A DNA stretch of 64,000 nucleotides, taken from positions 1-64,000 of the forward strand of contig JADGEZ010000003.1 in assembly GCA_016744115.1 (NCBI GenBank). The letters run 5' to 3'. The position numbers and the translations under genes are program-made. Positions 31,560 to 43,086 of the stretch are shown here, piece by piece. Every line of letters begins with the position of its first letter. The stretch's first letter is position 1. The notes under the pieces are model-generated. The model saw nothing but the letters and a program-made list of their open reading frames with translations, had not been told where the DNA came from and did no database searches. The stretch comes from Sulfurimonas sp. (GTDB lineage Bacteria > Campylobacterota > Campylobacteria > Campylobacterales > Sulfurimonadaceae).

Positions 31560-32609
31560 ATGGCTGATGATGCTGAAAAAACGGAAGAACCCACCCCTAA
31601 GAAAATAGAAGATGCTCGAAAAGAGGGAAATGTTCCAAAGTCTCAAGATGCATCAGGTGTTATCACTCTTTTTGTTGCAATTTTAGCGGTGTTGATGTTG
31701 TTTCCTTTTATGGCGAAACAAGTTATTCTACTTTTTAAGTATTATTTTTCCCTCATTGGAATGCCATTAGATAAGTCGTTTATGATAGATATTGCAATTG
31801 TGACCTTTGAGCATTTGATGTTAATTATTTTACCTTTAGCTATTGCCGTTGCTATTGCTGGTGTAATTGCTGCTTTAGCCCAGTTTGGATTTCTTTTTAC
31901 ACTTGATGCAATTCAACCAAAGTTTAGTAAAATTGATCCCATTAAAGGAACTAAAAATCTTTTTTCTTTGAAGAAAATAATTGAAGGTGTAAAAATTACA
32001 TTTAAATCATTTACAACACTCGGTGTTGGATTTATGTTTTTCTTCATATTTATAAAAGAGTTGCCTACAGTTGCTCTATTTTCTTTACCTGATCAGCTTG
32101 AGTGGCTAGTCGAAAAAATGATTATAATTGCCTTTGTCATGTTATTTGTAATATTTATTTTTGCAATTATAGATATTATTATTGTTAGAAAGCAGTACTT
32201 TGATGGGCTTAAAATGAGTAAGCAAGAGGTAAAAGATGAGATGAAAAATATGGAGGGTGATCCATTAATAAAGTCAAAAATCAAGCAAAAGCAGATGGAG
32301 ATGTCACGCCAAAGAATGATGTCTTCAGTTCCAGATGCGGATGTAGTTATCACAAATCCAACACATTATGCAGTTGCTTTAAAATATGATGAAAACAAGG
32401 CAGCACCTGTCGTTGTAGCCAAAGGAATGGATGTTCTAGCAGGAAAAATTAAAAAAATAGCCCGTGAAAATAATGTACATATAGTACAAAATCCACCTCT
32501 AGCTAGAAGTTTGTATCATGATGTAGAAGTAGAAAAACCAATACCAGAAGCACTTTTTGAAGCAGTAGCTGAAGTTTTAGCTTATGTATATAAAATGAAT
32601 AAGAAATGA
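31560..32609 (+). CDS. flhB: Flagellar export protein FlhB
   Basis: AEKTEEPTPKKIEDARKEGNVPKS and NPTHYAVALKY autocleavage motif. Confidence 0.96.
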   Translation: MADDAEKTEEPTPKKIEDARKEGNVPKSQDASGVITLFVAILAVLMLFPFMAKQVILLFKYYFSLIGMPLDKSFMIDIAIVTFEHLMLIILPLAIAVAIAGVIAALAQFGFLFTLDAIQPKFSKIDPIKGTKNLFSLKKIIEGVKITFKSFTTLGVGFMFFFIFIKELPTVALFSLPDQLEWLVEKMIIIAFVMLFVIFIFAIIDIIIVRKQYFDGLKMSKQEVKDEMKNMEGDPLIKSKIKQKQMEMSRQRMMSSVPDADVVITNPTHYAVALKYDENKAAPVVVAKGMDVLAGKIKKIARENNVHIVQNPPLARSLYHDVEVEKPIPEALFEAVAEVLAYVYKMNKK

Positions 32610-32631
32610 AATTAGTGTATAATTTCAAATA

Positions 32632-33570
32632 ATGAATAATATAACAAAAAGAATTGATGCAGCAAAACATATAGTTGTTATTGCCCATATTAACCCTGAT
32701 GCTGATTCGCTTAGCAGTGCAAGTGCTATGTACACGCATTTATTGAGATTACACAAAAAAGTATCCTTTTTCTGCGTGAGTAAAAATATTCATAATAAAT
32801 TGAGTTTTTTGCCGTGGTTTGAAAAGATTAGAAATACTTTTCCTAGTTCTGCTGATTTAGCAATTTCACTTGATTGTGCTTCTATTAGTAGAATTGGAAT
32901 AGAGTTAGAATGTGATTTAATCAATATTGACCATCATGAGACAAATACAAATTTTGGTGATTTTAATATTGTAAATTCAGAACTCATTAGTACTACCCAT
33001 GTTTTGTTTAATTATTTTAAAATTAATAATATACAAATAAATAAAAAAATGGCAACAGCACTATATGCTGGATTATTAGATGATTCTGATGGATTCTTAT
33101 CTGATAAAGTGGATGCTAGTATTTTTATTATGTCTAGTGAACTTATAAACCTAGGAGCAGAATATAAGCTATGCAATAAATTTATAATGAAATACCAGTC
33201 TTTAGCGGGTTTAAGATTAAAGGCTATAATGTTAGAAAAAATGGATTTATGTCTTGAGGCAAGAGTGGCATTGTTTTTAGTTTCTCAAGATGATATGAAA
33301 AAAAGTGGTGCAAGAGCAGAGGATTGTGAAAATCCTTTAGAAGAGGCTTTATTTTTACCTAGAGCTGAAGTATCTCTCTTGATAAAACAAAATGTTGATT
33401 TAAGGCTTAAAGTGTCTATACGCTCCAGTGGTGTGTTAAATGCTTCAAAAATAGCTATTAAATTTGGTGGTGGTGGGCATCATGGTAGAGCAGGGTTTAA
33501 TCTAAGTTCAAAATATACCTTGCAAAGTGCTTCAGAAGAAATTTTACAACTAATAAATAAGGAAATATAG
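32632..33570 (+). CDS. DHH-family phosphoesterase (NrnA-like)
   Basis: HINPDADSLSSASAM, INIDHHETNTNFGD, GGGGHHGRAGF. Confidence 0.9.
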   Translation: MNNITKRIDAAKHIVVIAHINPDADSLSSASAMYTHLLRLHKKVSFFCVSKNIHNKLSFLPWFEKIRNTFPSSADLAISLDCASISRIGIELECDLINIDHHETNTNFGDFNIVNSELISTTHVLFNYFKINNIQINKKMATALYAGLLDDSDGFLSDKVDASIFIMSSELINLGAEYKLCNKFIMKYQSLAGLRLKAIMLEKMDLCLEARVALFLVSQDDMKKSGARAEDCENPLEEALFLPRAEVSLLIKQNVDLRLKVSIRSSGVLNASKIAIKFGGGGHHGRAGFNLSSKYTLQSASEEILQLINKEI

Positions 33571-33572
33571 AT

Positions 33573-34937
33573 TTGGGAAAAAATAAATCAAAGTCAAAAC
33601 TAAGCATAATACTTTTAATTTTAATTATTGCAGGTAGTTTTTTTGTATATACCTCGGAAATATTTGAAAGAAATAAACCTACAATAGAACTCAATAATAA
33701 TGGATATTGGAATTTAAAAAAAGCACTAAATATTTCTATTACTGATGAGAGCGGTGTTAAATTACACAAAGTAACTCTTGTAAGTGCTAATGGAAAAGAA
33801 ATACTAAGTTATGAGCAATACATAAAGCCTCAGCAATTATTAAATATTGAAGTAAAACCTCCAAGAAGTATATTCTCCATAAAGGAAAAAGTGATACGGC
33901 TAATAGTAGAAGTACATGATGTAAGTTCATGGAATTTTATGAAGGGCAATAAAACTATTAAAGAGTTTAAGTTTATTATAGATAAAAAGAGACCGCAATC
34001 AAGTATTTTAAGTAACTCTTATAAAATAACTAGAGGTGGTTCAGCCTTAGTTATTTTTAAGATTCAAGATGAAAACTTAGAAGATATTTATATAGAATTA
34101 AATAATAAGAAAAAGTTTAAAGCACAAACCTTCTATGGAGAGGGTTATTACATAGCATTACTTGCATGGCCACTTAAAAATAAAACTTTTAAGGCAACTA
34201 TTGTAGCAAAGGATTATGCTGGCAATATTTCAAAAACACATATTCCACTCTATATAAAGCAAAAAAAATATAAGGTATCTAAAATTAAAATTAGTGATAA
34301 TTTTTTAAAGGGTAAGATTGCAGATTTAGCCGAAGAGTTTGAAGAAACACAGGGTTTAACTGACTCAGTAGAACAGTTTAAAATGATTAATGAGAATGTA
34401 AGAGCTAAAAATGAAAAATTGATTCATGATTTATCGTCAATTTTGCCAGATACTATAGTTAAAGGCTTTAATATCAAAAAAATGTATCCATTGAAAAATG
34501 GAAAAGTTGTTGCTTCTTTTGGTGATCATAGAAAGTATTTGTATAAGGGTAGAGAAATAAGTGAATCTTATCATCTTGGATTAGACTTAGCTTCAAATGC
34601 TATGGCAAGTATTAAACCACAAAATTTTGCTAAGGTTGTTTATTCTGATTATAATGGCTTATACGGAAATATGCCAATGTTGTATCATGGACTAGGTTTA
34701 TACACCATTTATGGACATTGTTCTAGTACAAATGTAAATGTAGATGATATGGTTGAGGCGAAAATGGATATTGCAAAAACAGGTAAAAGTGGGTATGCTA
34801 TGGGCGATCATCTTCACTTTGGTGTATTAGTTCAAGGTATAGAGGTCCGTCCTGAAGAGTGGATGGATAGAGAATGGATTAAGTTAAATATTTCAGATAT
34901 AATTGAAGATGCTAAAGAGATAATCAATAAGAGCTAA
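33573..34937 (+). CDS. M23-family metallopeptidase
   Basis: ESYHLGLDLASNAMASIKP, GHCSSTNVNVDDMVEAKMDIAKTGKSGYAMGDHLHFGVLVQG. Confidence 0.93.
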   Translation: MGKNKSKSKLSIILLILIIAGSFFVYTSEIFERNKPTIELNNNGYWNLKKALNISITDESGVKLHKVTLVSANGKEILSYEQYIKPQQLLNIEVKPPRSIFSIKEKVIRLIVEVHDVSSWNFMKGNKTIKEFKFIIDKKRPQSSILSNSYKITRGGSALVIFKIQDENLEDIYIELNNKKKFKAQTFYGEGYYIALLAWPLKNKTFKATIVAKDYAGNISKTHIPLYIKQKKYKVSKIKISDNFLKGKIADLAEEFEETQGLTDSVEQFKMINENVRAKNEKLIHDLSSILPDTIVKGFNIKKMYPLKNGKVVASFGDHRKYLYKGREISESYHLGLDLASNAMASIKPQNFAKVVYSDYNGLYGNMPMLYHGLGLYTIYGHCSSTNVNVDDMVEAKMDIAKTGKSGYAMGDHLHFGVLVQGIEVRPEEWMDREWIKLNISDIIEDAKEIINKS

Positions 34938-34966
34938 AATAGCTTCTTTAATGAAGGAGACAGAAA

Positions 34967-35851
34967 ATGTACCAGACTACTATAAAAAAACCTGTTGAAC
35001 TTGTTGGAATAGGCTTACATAAGGGTTCACCTGTTAAACTTAGACTAGAACCCTTAGAAGATAATAGTGGAATAATTTTTTACCGAAGTGATGTTGATGT
35101 TGCTATACCTTTGATTCCTCAAAATGTAGTAGATACAAAAATGGCTACAGTGATAGGAAAAGATGGTTTTGTTATCTCAACCATAGAACATATACTCTCG
35201 GCTGTATATGCTTATGGTATTGATAATTTAAAAATTATAGTAGATGCTGATGAAGTGCCTGTAATGGATGGAAGTTCTGCTAGTTTTTGTATGCTTTTAG
35301 AGGAGGCAGGTATAAAAGAGCTTTATTCCCCAAAAAAAATAATGAGAATTAAAAAAGATGTTATAGTTCAAGAGGGTGATAAGTATGTTAAATTATCTCC
35401 ATCTCCTGATTTGAAATATGACTTTAGAATTAAGTTTCCTCATCCAGTAATTCAAAAACAAGAATATATTTTAAAATTTACTAAAGAATCTTATAAAGAG
35501 GAAATTTCTCGTGCTAGAACTTTTGGCTTTTTGCATGAAGTACAGTATTTGCGTTCTAAAGGTTTAGCTCTTGGTGGTTCTCTTGAAAATGCAATAGTCT
35601 TAGATGAAAAAAAAGTACTAAACCCTGAGGGGCTTAGATTTACAGATGAGTTTGTGAGACATAAGATTCTTGACGCTATTGGGGATATGTCGCTCATTGG
35701 TATGAACTTTGTCGGAAATTATGAAGCGATGGCAGGAAGTCACGACTTAAATCATAAGCTTACCTTAAAACTTTTAAAAAATGCGGATAATTTTGAAGTA
35801 ATAGAACTTGTTGATGAAAAAACAAAGGAACTTGAAAAAGCATATGCCTAA
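34967..35851 (+). CDS. lpxC: UDP-3-O-acyl-N-acetylglucosamine deacetylase
   Basis: [42 protein letters not shown]. Confidence 0.97.
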   Translation: MYQTTIKKPVELVGIGLHKGSPVKLRLEPLEDNSGIIFYRSDVDVAIPLIPQNVVDTKMATVIGKDGFVISTIEHILSAVYAYGIDNLKIIVDADEVPVMDGSSASFCMLLEEAGIKELYSPKKIMRIKKDVIVQEGDKYVKLSPSPDLKYDFRIKFPHPVIQKQEYILKFTKESYKEEISRARTFGFLHEVQYLRSKGLALGGSLENAIVLDEKKVLNPEGLRFTDEFVRHKILDAIGDMSLIGMNFVGNYEAMAGSHDLNHKLTLKLLKNADNFEVIELVDEKTKELEKAYA

Positions 35852-36305
35852 AAATATAGATGTACTCCTTATAGCACTTAGTTCTCCTATACAAATTGGA
35901 ATATACGAAAACAAGAAACTCATTGATACTATTGTTTCAAATGAAAAAAGTTCTCAAATTCTTCCTAGTGTCTATAAAACAATTTTAGATTCTTATAATA
36001 TTGAAAAACTTTTTTTTGCAAATGGTCCTGGAAGCTTTATGGCGATAAAAGTTTCCTATATATTTTTAAAGTCTTTAAGTATTTTAAAAAAAATACCACT
36101 TTTTGCAAGAGATGCCTTTTATTTTAATAATAATCAAGCAATAAAAGCGATAGGAAAGCTATATTTTGTTAAAATAGATTCAGAAATAAAAACTCAAAAG
36201 TTAGAAACAGTACCTGAAGCCACATTTGAGCTTCCAGTTGTGCTTGATTATACTGAGTTTAAAGAAAAATCAACACCGCTTTATTGTATAGGTGCTGTTG
36301 CTTAG
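35844..36305 (+). CDS. tsaB: TsaB-like t6A biosynthesis protein
   Basis: [23 protein letters not shown]; start overlaps lpxC stop by 8 bp. Confidence 0.75.
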   Translation: MPKNIDVLLIALSSPIQIGIYENKKLIDTIVSNEKSSQILPSVYKTILDSYNIEKLFFANGPGSFMAIKVSYIFLKSLSILKKIPLFARDAFYFNNNQAIKAIGKLYFVKIDSEIKTQKLETVPEATFELPVVLDYTEFKEKSTPLYCIGAVA

Positions 36306-36328
36306 ATTACAATAAAGGTGCTTTAAGC

Positions 36329-37210
36329 ATGACAATAAGCGTTCCTGCGACTTCAGCAAATCTTGGACCTGGATTTGATTCTTTAGGTTTAGCGGTTGAT
36401 TTGAGAAATCGTGTAGAGTTTCATCAATCAAAATTTTTCAGTGTATCTATCAAAGGTGAGGGTGAAAATAATCCTAGATTAAAAGGAAATAACCTTTTTA
36501 TTAGTATATTTAACGAACATTATTCACGCCTAACAAAGAAAAAACAAAACTTTAAATTTACATTTTACAACTCTATTCCAATGTCTCGTGGTTTAGGTTC
36601 TTCTTCTGCTGTGATTGTTTCAGCAATTGCGTCAGCACATGAAGCAGCAGGAATAAGAGTTTCAAAAAGAAGAATTTTGAATCATGCCCTTGTATATGAA
36701 TCTCATCCCGATAACATCACGCCTGCCGTAATGGGTGGCTTCAATGCTGCTACAGTTGAGAAAAATAAAGTTTTTTCACAAAAAAAACATCTTCCAGATT
36801 ACATTAAGGCTATTGTAGTTATTCCAAATAAGCAAATGAATACAGCAAAGGGAAGAATGCTTCTACCTAAATCATATTCTAAAGAAAATGCTACTTATAA
36901 TTTATCTCACACAGCCTTAAGTGTAGCTGCATTTTTCAATGAAGATTGGGAGATGTTAAAATTAGCATCGCAGGATAGGTTTCATCAAAAAGCAAGGATG
37001 AAAACACTGTCAGAACTTTTTTCAGTTCAAAAAATTGCTTATGAGAGTGGAGCCTTGATGAGTACGCTATCAGGGAGTGGATCTACATTTTTCTCAATGG
37101 CTTATGATGAAGATTCCCCAATGATAGCAAATAAATTAGCTCAAAAATTCCCAGACTTTACAGTAAGAATTTTAGATTTTGATAATAATGGCTTAACAAT
37201 AGAGAAGTAA
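36329..37210 (+). CDS. thrB: Homoserine kinase
   Basis: [40 protein letters not shown]. Confidence 0.96.
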   Translation: MTISVPATSANLGPGFDSLGLAVDLRNRVEFHQSKFFSVSIKGEGENNPRLKGNNLFISIFNEHYSRLTKKKQNFKFTFYNSIPMSRGLGSSSAVIVSAIASAHEAAGIRVSKRRILNHALVYESHPDNITPAVMGGFNAATVEKNKVFSQKKHLPDYIKAIVVIPNKQMNTAKGRMLLPKSYSKENATYNLSHTALSVAAFFNEDWEMLKLASQDRFHQKARMKTLSELFSVQKIAYESGALMSTLSGSGSTFFSMAYDEDSPMIANKLAQKFPDFTVRILDFDNNGLTIEK

Positions 37211-37240
37211 CTCTATTAATTAAAGTAAGTTTTAGATATA

Positions 37241-37504
37241 ATGTCAAAAAAATTTCACCAAGCAATAAGAATGTGTGTTTCTTGTAGAGAAAGAGTTGAA
37301 CAAAAGCTTTTAGTAAGACTTCAATGTATTGAGGGCATACTAAAAGCTTTTAACAATAATGGAAGAAGTTTTTATATATGTAAGACTTGTCTTTTGAATG
37401 AAAAAAAAATCATGAAATCACTTATGCGACAATGCAAAAGTGGTGATAAAGATAAACTTGCAACCAGACTAAAGGAGATCATCACTGATGATAGAGAAAG
37501 TTAA
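37241..37504 (+). CDS. YlxR (DUF448) family protein
   Basis: [18 protein letters not shown] and [11 protein letters not shown]; directly upstream of infB. Confidence 0.88.
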   Translation: MSKKFHQAIRMCVSCRERVEQKLLVRLQCIEGILKAFNNNGRSFYICKTCLLNEKKIMKSLMRQCKSGDKDKLATRLKEIITDDRES

Positions 37505-40052
37505 AGTAAGTGAGATAGCGGCAGAATTAGGAATAGCATCAAAAGATGTTGTTAAAAAAGCACAAGATTTGAATATAGCAGTAAAAGCTGCCAATAGTAC
37601 TGTAACAGTGGAAGAAGCAGATAATTTAATGAAATTCATTATGAATGGAGAAGTTATCCCAGCGGAAACTTCAATAGAAAAAGAGCAAAAGAGTTCAACT
37701 CCAGTAGAATCTGTTGGTGAAAAAAATATAGAAGAAAAAACTAAAGTTCTTGAAGAAGTGAAAAAGGAAATAGTAAAAGAAGTTCCTCCTAAAACTCCAG
37801 AAAAAGAAACTAAAACTCCAGTGACTAAAACGAAGTTAGGTATCATTAAAATTCAAGCAAATATTATGCCTAGGGTTAAAAAATCAGGTCTTAAAATTGT
37901 TAAAAAGAGAAAGCCTAAGGTTGAAGAAAATTATTCTATGCCCACAAAGCAAGCTTCAGTATCCTCTTATGGAAAAATGAGTGCAAAAGTATTAGAAGAA
38001 TTAGCTCAGAAGAAAAGAACAAGGTCATCTTCCTCGACAGCTAGAAAACAAGAGCAGGGTATTCGTATGGATATTTTTGGCGGTTCTATGGCTGATGTGT
38101 CTATGGATATGGACAATCAAGTTACATTACTAGATTTAAATTCAACTGAACGAGCACCTCTTCCAGTAGAAGAGCCAAGAAAACCACGCGCACCAAAACC
38201 AGCAGGAAGAAATGCAAATAAAAAACAAGCTCCTCGTGGTAGAAAAGTTCGTAAAGAAAGAAAAACAAAATACGCGAAAGCTAAACAAGAAGAAGAGATT
38301 GTAACTCACGTAGAAATTCCTGAAGATATTCGTGTTTATGAATTTGCAGAAGCTCTTAATCGTCCGATGTCAGATATTATAAAAGTTCTTTTTGATCTTG
38401 GTATGATGATGACAAAAAATGACTTTCTTGGAAACGATGAGATAGAAATTCTTTCTGAAGAGTTTGATGTTGAAGTAACCATTATCGATCCTAAAGATGA
38501 ATTTACACATATTGAAGATGATATTGAAGAAGATACAGATGCAACACATAGAGCTCCTATTATTGCTATCATGGGTCATGTTGATCATGGTAAAACTTCT
38601 TTACTTGATGCTATTCGTGAAGCAAAAGTTACTGAGGGTGAAGCTGGCGGTATTACACAACATATTGGTGCTTATACTGTTAAGCAAGATGGCAAGGCGA
38701 TTACATTTATAGATACGCCTGGGCATGCAGCTTTTTCATATATGCGTCAAAAAGGTACTGATATTACAGATATTATTATTATTGTTGTTGCTGCTGATGA
38801 TGGTGTAAAACCTCAAACTCTTGAAGTTATTAAACTTGCAAAAGAATCAGGTGTTACAATAATTGTGGCATTAAATAAAATGGATAAAGAAACGGCACAG
38901 CCAGACATGGTTAAAGGTCAAATGGCTGAGAATGGAATTAATCCTGTTGATTGGGGTGGAGATGTTGAGTTTATCCCAGTATCAGCAAAATCTGGAATGG
39001 GTATTGATGATTTACTTGAAAATATCCTTACTACAGCTGAGATATTAGAACTCAAAGCAAATGTAAATGCTCCAGCTAAAGCATCTGTTATTGAATCTTC
39101 TTTAGAAAAAGGGCGTGGTCCAGTAGCTACTGTGATCGTTCAAAACGGTACACTTAAAGTTGGTGATTATGTTGTTTGTGGTGCTGCCTATGGTCGTGTT
39201 AAAGCGATGATAGATGAGCATAAAAAACAGATAAAATCATTGTTGCCAAGTCATACAGCGGTTATAGCAGGTTTAAATGAAGTTCCAGCATCTGGTGAGA
39301 CTATGATGGTTATGGATTCTGATAAAGAAGCAAAAGAGTTCGCAATGAAGCGTCATGAATATGACAGACATAAAGAACTCTCAATCTCTACTAAATCATC
39401 ATTAGAAGATATGACAGCAATGATTGCAGAGGGTAAACTTAAATCTCTTAAAGTAGTTCTTAAAACTGATGTTCATGGTACTTTAGAAGCTATTAAGTCC
39501 TCTATTTCAGCATTAAGAAATGATGAAGTCAAGGTAAGTATTATCAGTTCTGGTGTTGGTGGTATCACTGAAAATGATGTAGAACTTGTGAATAATTCTG
39601 AAAACTGCATTCTTTTAGGATTTAATGTTCGTCCAACAGGTGCAGTCAAAGCCGCAGCTAAACAAAAAGGTGTTGAGATTAAAACATACTCAATTATTTA
39701 TCAATTAATTGATGATATTACTGGAATGCTTACGGGTATGATGTCTCCAAAATACACTGAAGAAAATACTGGTCAGGCAGAAGTTAAAGAAGTATTTAAA
39801 ATTCCTAAGGGTCTTGTCGCTGGTTGTATTGTTGTTGATGGTAGGCTTATTCGTGGTGGTATGGTTCGTGTTATTCGTGAGGGTATTGTTCATTATGAGG
39901 GTGAGCTTACTTCACTTAAACGCTTTAAAGATGATGTGGATGAGATTGGTAACGGTTATGAATGTGGTGTTGTGATTAGTGGATACGATGATGTTATCCC
40001 AGGTGATATACTAGAAACATTTAAAAAAATAGAGCAAAAAATTTCATTATAG
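37488..40052 (+). CDS. infB: Translation initiation factor IF-2
   Basis: [29 protein letters not shown] GTPase motifs. Confidence 0.98.
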   Translation: MIEKVKVSEIAAELGIASKDVVKKAQDLNIAVKAANSTVTVEEADNLMKFIMNGEVIPAETSIEKEQKSSTPVESVGEKNIEEKTKVLEEVKKEIVKEVPPKTPEKETKTPVTKTKLGIIKIQANIMPRVKKSGLKIVKKRKPKVEENYSMPTKQASVSSYGKMSAKVLEELAQKKRTRSSSSTARKQEQGIRMDIFGGSMADVSMDMDNQVTLLDLNSTERAPLPVEEPRKPRAPKPAGRNANKKQAPRGRKVRKERKTKYAKAKQEEEIVTHVEIPEDIRVYEFAEALNRPMSDIIKVLFDLGMMMTKNDFLGNDEIEILSEEFDVEVTIIDPKDEFTHIEDDIEEDTDATHRAPIIAIMGHVDHGKTSLLDAIREAKVTEGEAGGITQHIGAYTVKQDGKAITFIDTPGHAAFSYMRQKGTDITDIIIIVVAADDGVKPQTLEVIKLAKESGVTIIVALNKMDKETAQPDMVKGQMAENGINPVDWGGDVEFIPVSAKSGMGIDDLLENILTTAEILELKANVNAPAKASVIESSLEKGRGPVATVIVQNGTLKVGDYVVCGAAYGRVKAMIDEHKKQIKSLLPSHTAVIAGLNEVPASGETMMVMDSDKEAKEFAMKRHEYDRHKELSISTKSSLEDMTAMIAEGKLKSLKVVLKTDVHGTLEAIKSSISALRNDEVKVSIISSGVGGITENDVELVNNSENCILLGFNVRPTGAVKAAAKQKGVEIKTYSIIYQLIDDITGMLTGMMSPKYTEENTGQAEVKEVFKIPKGLVAGCIVVDGRLIRGGMVRVIREGIVHYEGELTSLKRFKDDVDEIGNGYECGVVISGYDDVIPGDILETFKKIEQKISL

Positions 40053-40078
40053 GTAATATGTGAAGGATACTTTGATTT

Positions 40079-40441
40079 ATGACTGAAGCACAAATAAAAT
40101 TAAAAAGAACAGAATCAGTTCTTAGTGAGTTGATACCTCAAGCACTAGGGGCTATGAATGACAAACGCCTTCATGATTTAAATGTCATAGAAGTTAAATG
40201 TTCTCGTGGTAAGAGTGATGCTAAGGTGTATATAGATCCCGTAGAGTTCTCAGAGCAAGAAAAACGAGATTACCTCAAGTTACTTCGTAAAGCTCGTCCT
40301 ATTATTGAAACATATTGCTTGAAAGATCAGGGCTGGTATAGATGCCCTACATTTACATTTGAATTTGATGAGCATTTAAAACAAGCACAAAATATCGATG
40401 AATTATTTAAAAAAATTGCTCAAGATAAGGGAGAAGAATAA
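40079..40441 (+). CDS. rbfA: Ribosome-binding factor A
   Basis: Position in infB-rbfA-rimP cluster and RbfA-like sequence. Confidence 0.85.
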   Translation: MTEAQIKLKRTESVLSELIPQALGAMNDKRLHDLNVIEVKCSRGKSDAKVYIDPVEFSEQEKRDYLKLLRKARPIIETYCLKDQGWYRCPTFTFEFDEHLKQAQNIDELFKKIAQDKGEE

Positions 40442-40890
40442 TGTCTTTACAAAGCGATATAAACTCACTTGTAAAATCAGTTGATTTAGAACTTTATGAT
40501 ACATCCATAGTGAATGAAAATGAAGAGACAATTTACCGCATAAGTGTTATCTCTACTAAGATAAATGGTGAGAAACGAGCGAGTGTATCTCTTGATGCTT
40601 ATGTAGGTTTGACCCATCTTTTATCTCCCCTTTTAGATGTGACACCTCCTGTTTCAGGTGAGTATAGGTTAGAAGTAGGAAGCCCAGGAATAGAGAGAAA
40701 AATAAGCACTATAAATCATTTTAAAATGAGTATTGGTGAAAAAGTCTCAATTTTAGCTGATGAAAAACAAAAATATAGAGGAACTTTACTGAAAATTGAA
40801 GGTTTAAATATCTTTTTAGAAATAGAAGATGAAGAAGTTGAAATTAAATTTAACGATGTTATCAAAGCAAAAACTTATTTTGAATGGTAA
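40441..40890 (+). CDS. rimP: Ribosome maturation factor RimP
   Basis: YRLEVGSPGIERKI motif, cluster context. Confidence 0.93.
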   Translation: MSLQSDINSLVKSVDLELYDTSIVNENEETIYRISVISTKINGEKRASVSLDAYVGLTHLLSPLLDVTPPVSGEYRLEVGSPGIERKISTINHFKMSIGEKVSILADEKQKYRGTLLKIEGLNIFLEIEDEEVEIKFNDVIKAKTYFEW

Positions 40891-41894
40891 TCAACGATAA
40901 TTTTTTTATGCGTCTGGCTATTGAAGAGGCGTGGAAATATCAAGGTTTAACTTATCCAAATCCAGCAGTTGCTTGTACTATTGTTAGTAAAAGTGGTGAA
41001 ATTCTAGCGATTGAAGCCCATCATAGAGCAGGGGAAGCTCACGCAGAAGTGAATGCACTAAAATCTGCTTATTACAAACTTACTAAAGATAAATATATAT
41101 TATCTTTAGTAAGTTCATTAGATATTCATACACACCTTTTAAGTAATCATAATAATATTTTTCATAATTGCACTCTTTATACAACGCTAGAACCTTGTTC
41201 ACACTCAGGAAAAACCCCATCATGTGCCTATCTCATCAGTGATCTTGGGATCAAAGAAGTTTATGTTGGAAGTTATGATACAAACAAAGTCGCAGAAAAT
41301 GGGAATATGATTTTATCAAAAAATAATTGTGTCGTATATAATGAAGTGATGAAAAATGAGTGTGATGCACTTCTAAAGCCTTTTAATACTTGGAGAGAGA
41401 AAAATTTTGTATTTTTCAAATGGGCTCAAAGATTAAACGGCACTACAGACGAGGGCGAAATAACTTCACAAGAATCAAGAAAAAATGTTCATGCAATGCG
41501 TGATGTTTGTGACTTACTTGTTATAGGTGGCAATACTGTTAGAGTAGATAGACCAACTCTTGATGCGAGATTAGTCAATGGAAAAGCTCCAGATATTTTG
41601 ATCGTATCTCGTGAAAAAGAGTTTGATACATCAATACCGTTATTTCATGTTGGAAATAGAAAAGTATTTATACAAAGTGATTTTTCAAAACTCAAAGAGT
41701 ATAAAAATATCGTGATAGAGGGGGGTTCAAATATGTATGAACTCTCACGAGAGTATGTAGATATGTACCTTTGTTACATTGCCCCAAAACTTGGTGGAAA
41801 TGAAGTATTTAAAAACAATAAAGATGATTTTGAAATTTTAAATATACAAAAAAATACTCAAGATATAATTATGTGGATGAGAAGGAAAGTATAA
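40884..41894 (+). CDS. ribD: Bifunctional riboflavin deaminase/reductase RibD
   Basis: HAEVNAL, TLEPCSHSGKTPSCAYLI, GGNTVRVDRPTLDARL. Confidence 0.95.
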   Translation: MVINDNFFMRLAIEEAWKYQGLTYPNPAVACTIVSKSGEILAIEAHHRAGEAHAEVNALKSAYYKLTKDKYILSLVSSLDIHTHLLSNHNNIFHNCTLYTTLEPCSHSGKTPSCAYLISDLGIKEVYVGSYDTNKVAENGNMILSKNNCVVYNEVMKNECDALLKPFNTWREKNFVFFKWAQRLNGTTDEGEITSQESRKNVHAMRDVCDLLVIGGNTVRVDRPTLDARLVNGKAPDILIVSREKEFDTSIPLFHVGNRKVFIQSDFSKLKEYKNIVIEGGSNMYELSREYVDMYLCYIAPKLGGNEVFKNNKDDFEILNIQKNTQDIIMWMRRKV

Positions 41895-41897
41895 GTT

Positions 41898-42608
41898 ATG
41901 CAAAAACAAGAAAAGATAGTTTCAATGTTCGATGATATTGCCCCTACTTATGACACAGCCAATCGTGTAATGAGCATGGGTATTGATAAGTCTTGGAGAA
42001 GAAAAGCCTGTGATTTATCGTATAAATTTTACGCTAAAAAGCAAATTGACAAAATTGTAGATGTTGCTTGTGGCACAGGCGATATGATGGATTTCTGGAG
42101 TTCTAGAGCGAATAAACAGCATATTGATATAAGTGAAATAGTGGGTGTTGATCCATCTGTAGGCATGCTTGATGTTGCAAGAGGAAAATACCCTACATTC
42201 AAGTATCACATTGCAAAAGCTACGCAAATTCCCCTTGCGGATGCTAGTAGTGATATAGTGAGTATAACATACGGAATTAGAAATGTTGTTCAACGCACAG
42301 AAGCACTTGAGGAATTTAATAGAGTACTCAAAAAAGATGGACTTCTTGTAATATTAGAATTTATGAAAAATGAAAATCCATCTTTACTAGGGAAAATCAA
42401 AGATTTTTATATGAACAAAATATTACCTAAAGTAGGGGGTGTTATCTCAAATAATCTTGAAGCCTATGAGTATCTTCCAAATTCTATAAAAGATTTCTCT
42501 ACGGTGCAAAATTTGCAAAAGGAACTCCAAAGTGCTGGATTTGAGATGCTCTATACAAAAAGCTTTTCCATGGACATATCAACACTTCTTATTGCAAGAA
42601 AAAAGTAA
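41898..42608 (+). CDS. ubiE: UbiE/MenG methyltransferase
   Basis: MFDDIAPTYDTANRVMSMGIDKSWRRKA, DVACGTGDM, YGIRNV. Confidence 0.93.
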   Translation: MQKQEKIVSMFDDIAPTYDTANRVMSMGIDKSWRRKACDLSYKFYAKKQIDKIVDVACGTGDMMDFWSSRANKQHIDISEIVGVDPSVGMLDVARGKYPTFKYHIAKATQIPLADASSDIVSITYGIRNVVQRTEALEEFNRVLKKDGLLVILEFMKNENPSLLGKIKDFYMNKILPKVGGVISNNLEAYEYLPNSIKDFSTVQNLQKELQSAGFEMLYTKSFSMDISTLLIARKK

Positions 42609-42645
42609 CATTAAAAGCTATTATAACTATCAAAAGGACTTTTAT

Positions 42646-43026
42646 ATGGGTCAAATAATTTATGAAGATAATGAAATTTATGTTGAAAAAGAAGAAAGTG
42701 AAATTCCTTGGTTGAAGATATTTACTAAAGAGTCTTATATAGAGTTAGGTGATGTTCCTAAAAATCTTCGCTTAAAACTTTGGCAGACTTACGATATTAT
42801 TGAATACGAAATGAAAGATTATTATAAACCTAAAAAAATAAATATGGCATCATTTGCGAATATGCTTCCTCGTGTGCATATTCATGTTATGGCTAGATTT
42901 GAGCTAGATAGCTATTTTCCTAACCCTATGTGGGGTAAAAAACTTCGTGACTCTAAGCTTCAACTGAGAGATGAAAAAGAGTTTAACTCAAAAGTTTTTC
43001 AAGCCTTAAATAGAATTTTCTCATAA
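42646..43026 (+). CDS. HIT-family hydrolase-like protein
   Basis: LPRVHIHVMARFELDSYFPNPMWGKKLRD resembles a HIT motif; start at MGQIIYEDN. Confidence 0.7.
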   Translation: MGQIIYEDNEIYVEKEESEIPWLKIFTKESYIELGDVPKNLRLKLWQTYDIIEYEMKDYYKPKKINMASFANMLPRVHIHVMARFELDSYFPNPMWGKKLRDSKLQLRDEKEFNSKVFQALNRIFS

Positions 43027-43086
43027 AACTACTTGTTACCATCTTTTAACTATAATGTCTCTTTAAAATCAATTATGGATGTGTAT

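Noticed and set aside
38497-38712. 71-aa plus-strand ORF in another frame of infB
   Set aside because: Out-of-frame overlap inside a well supported infB
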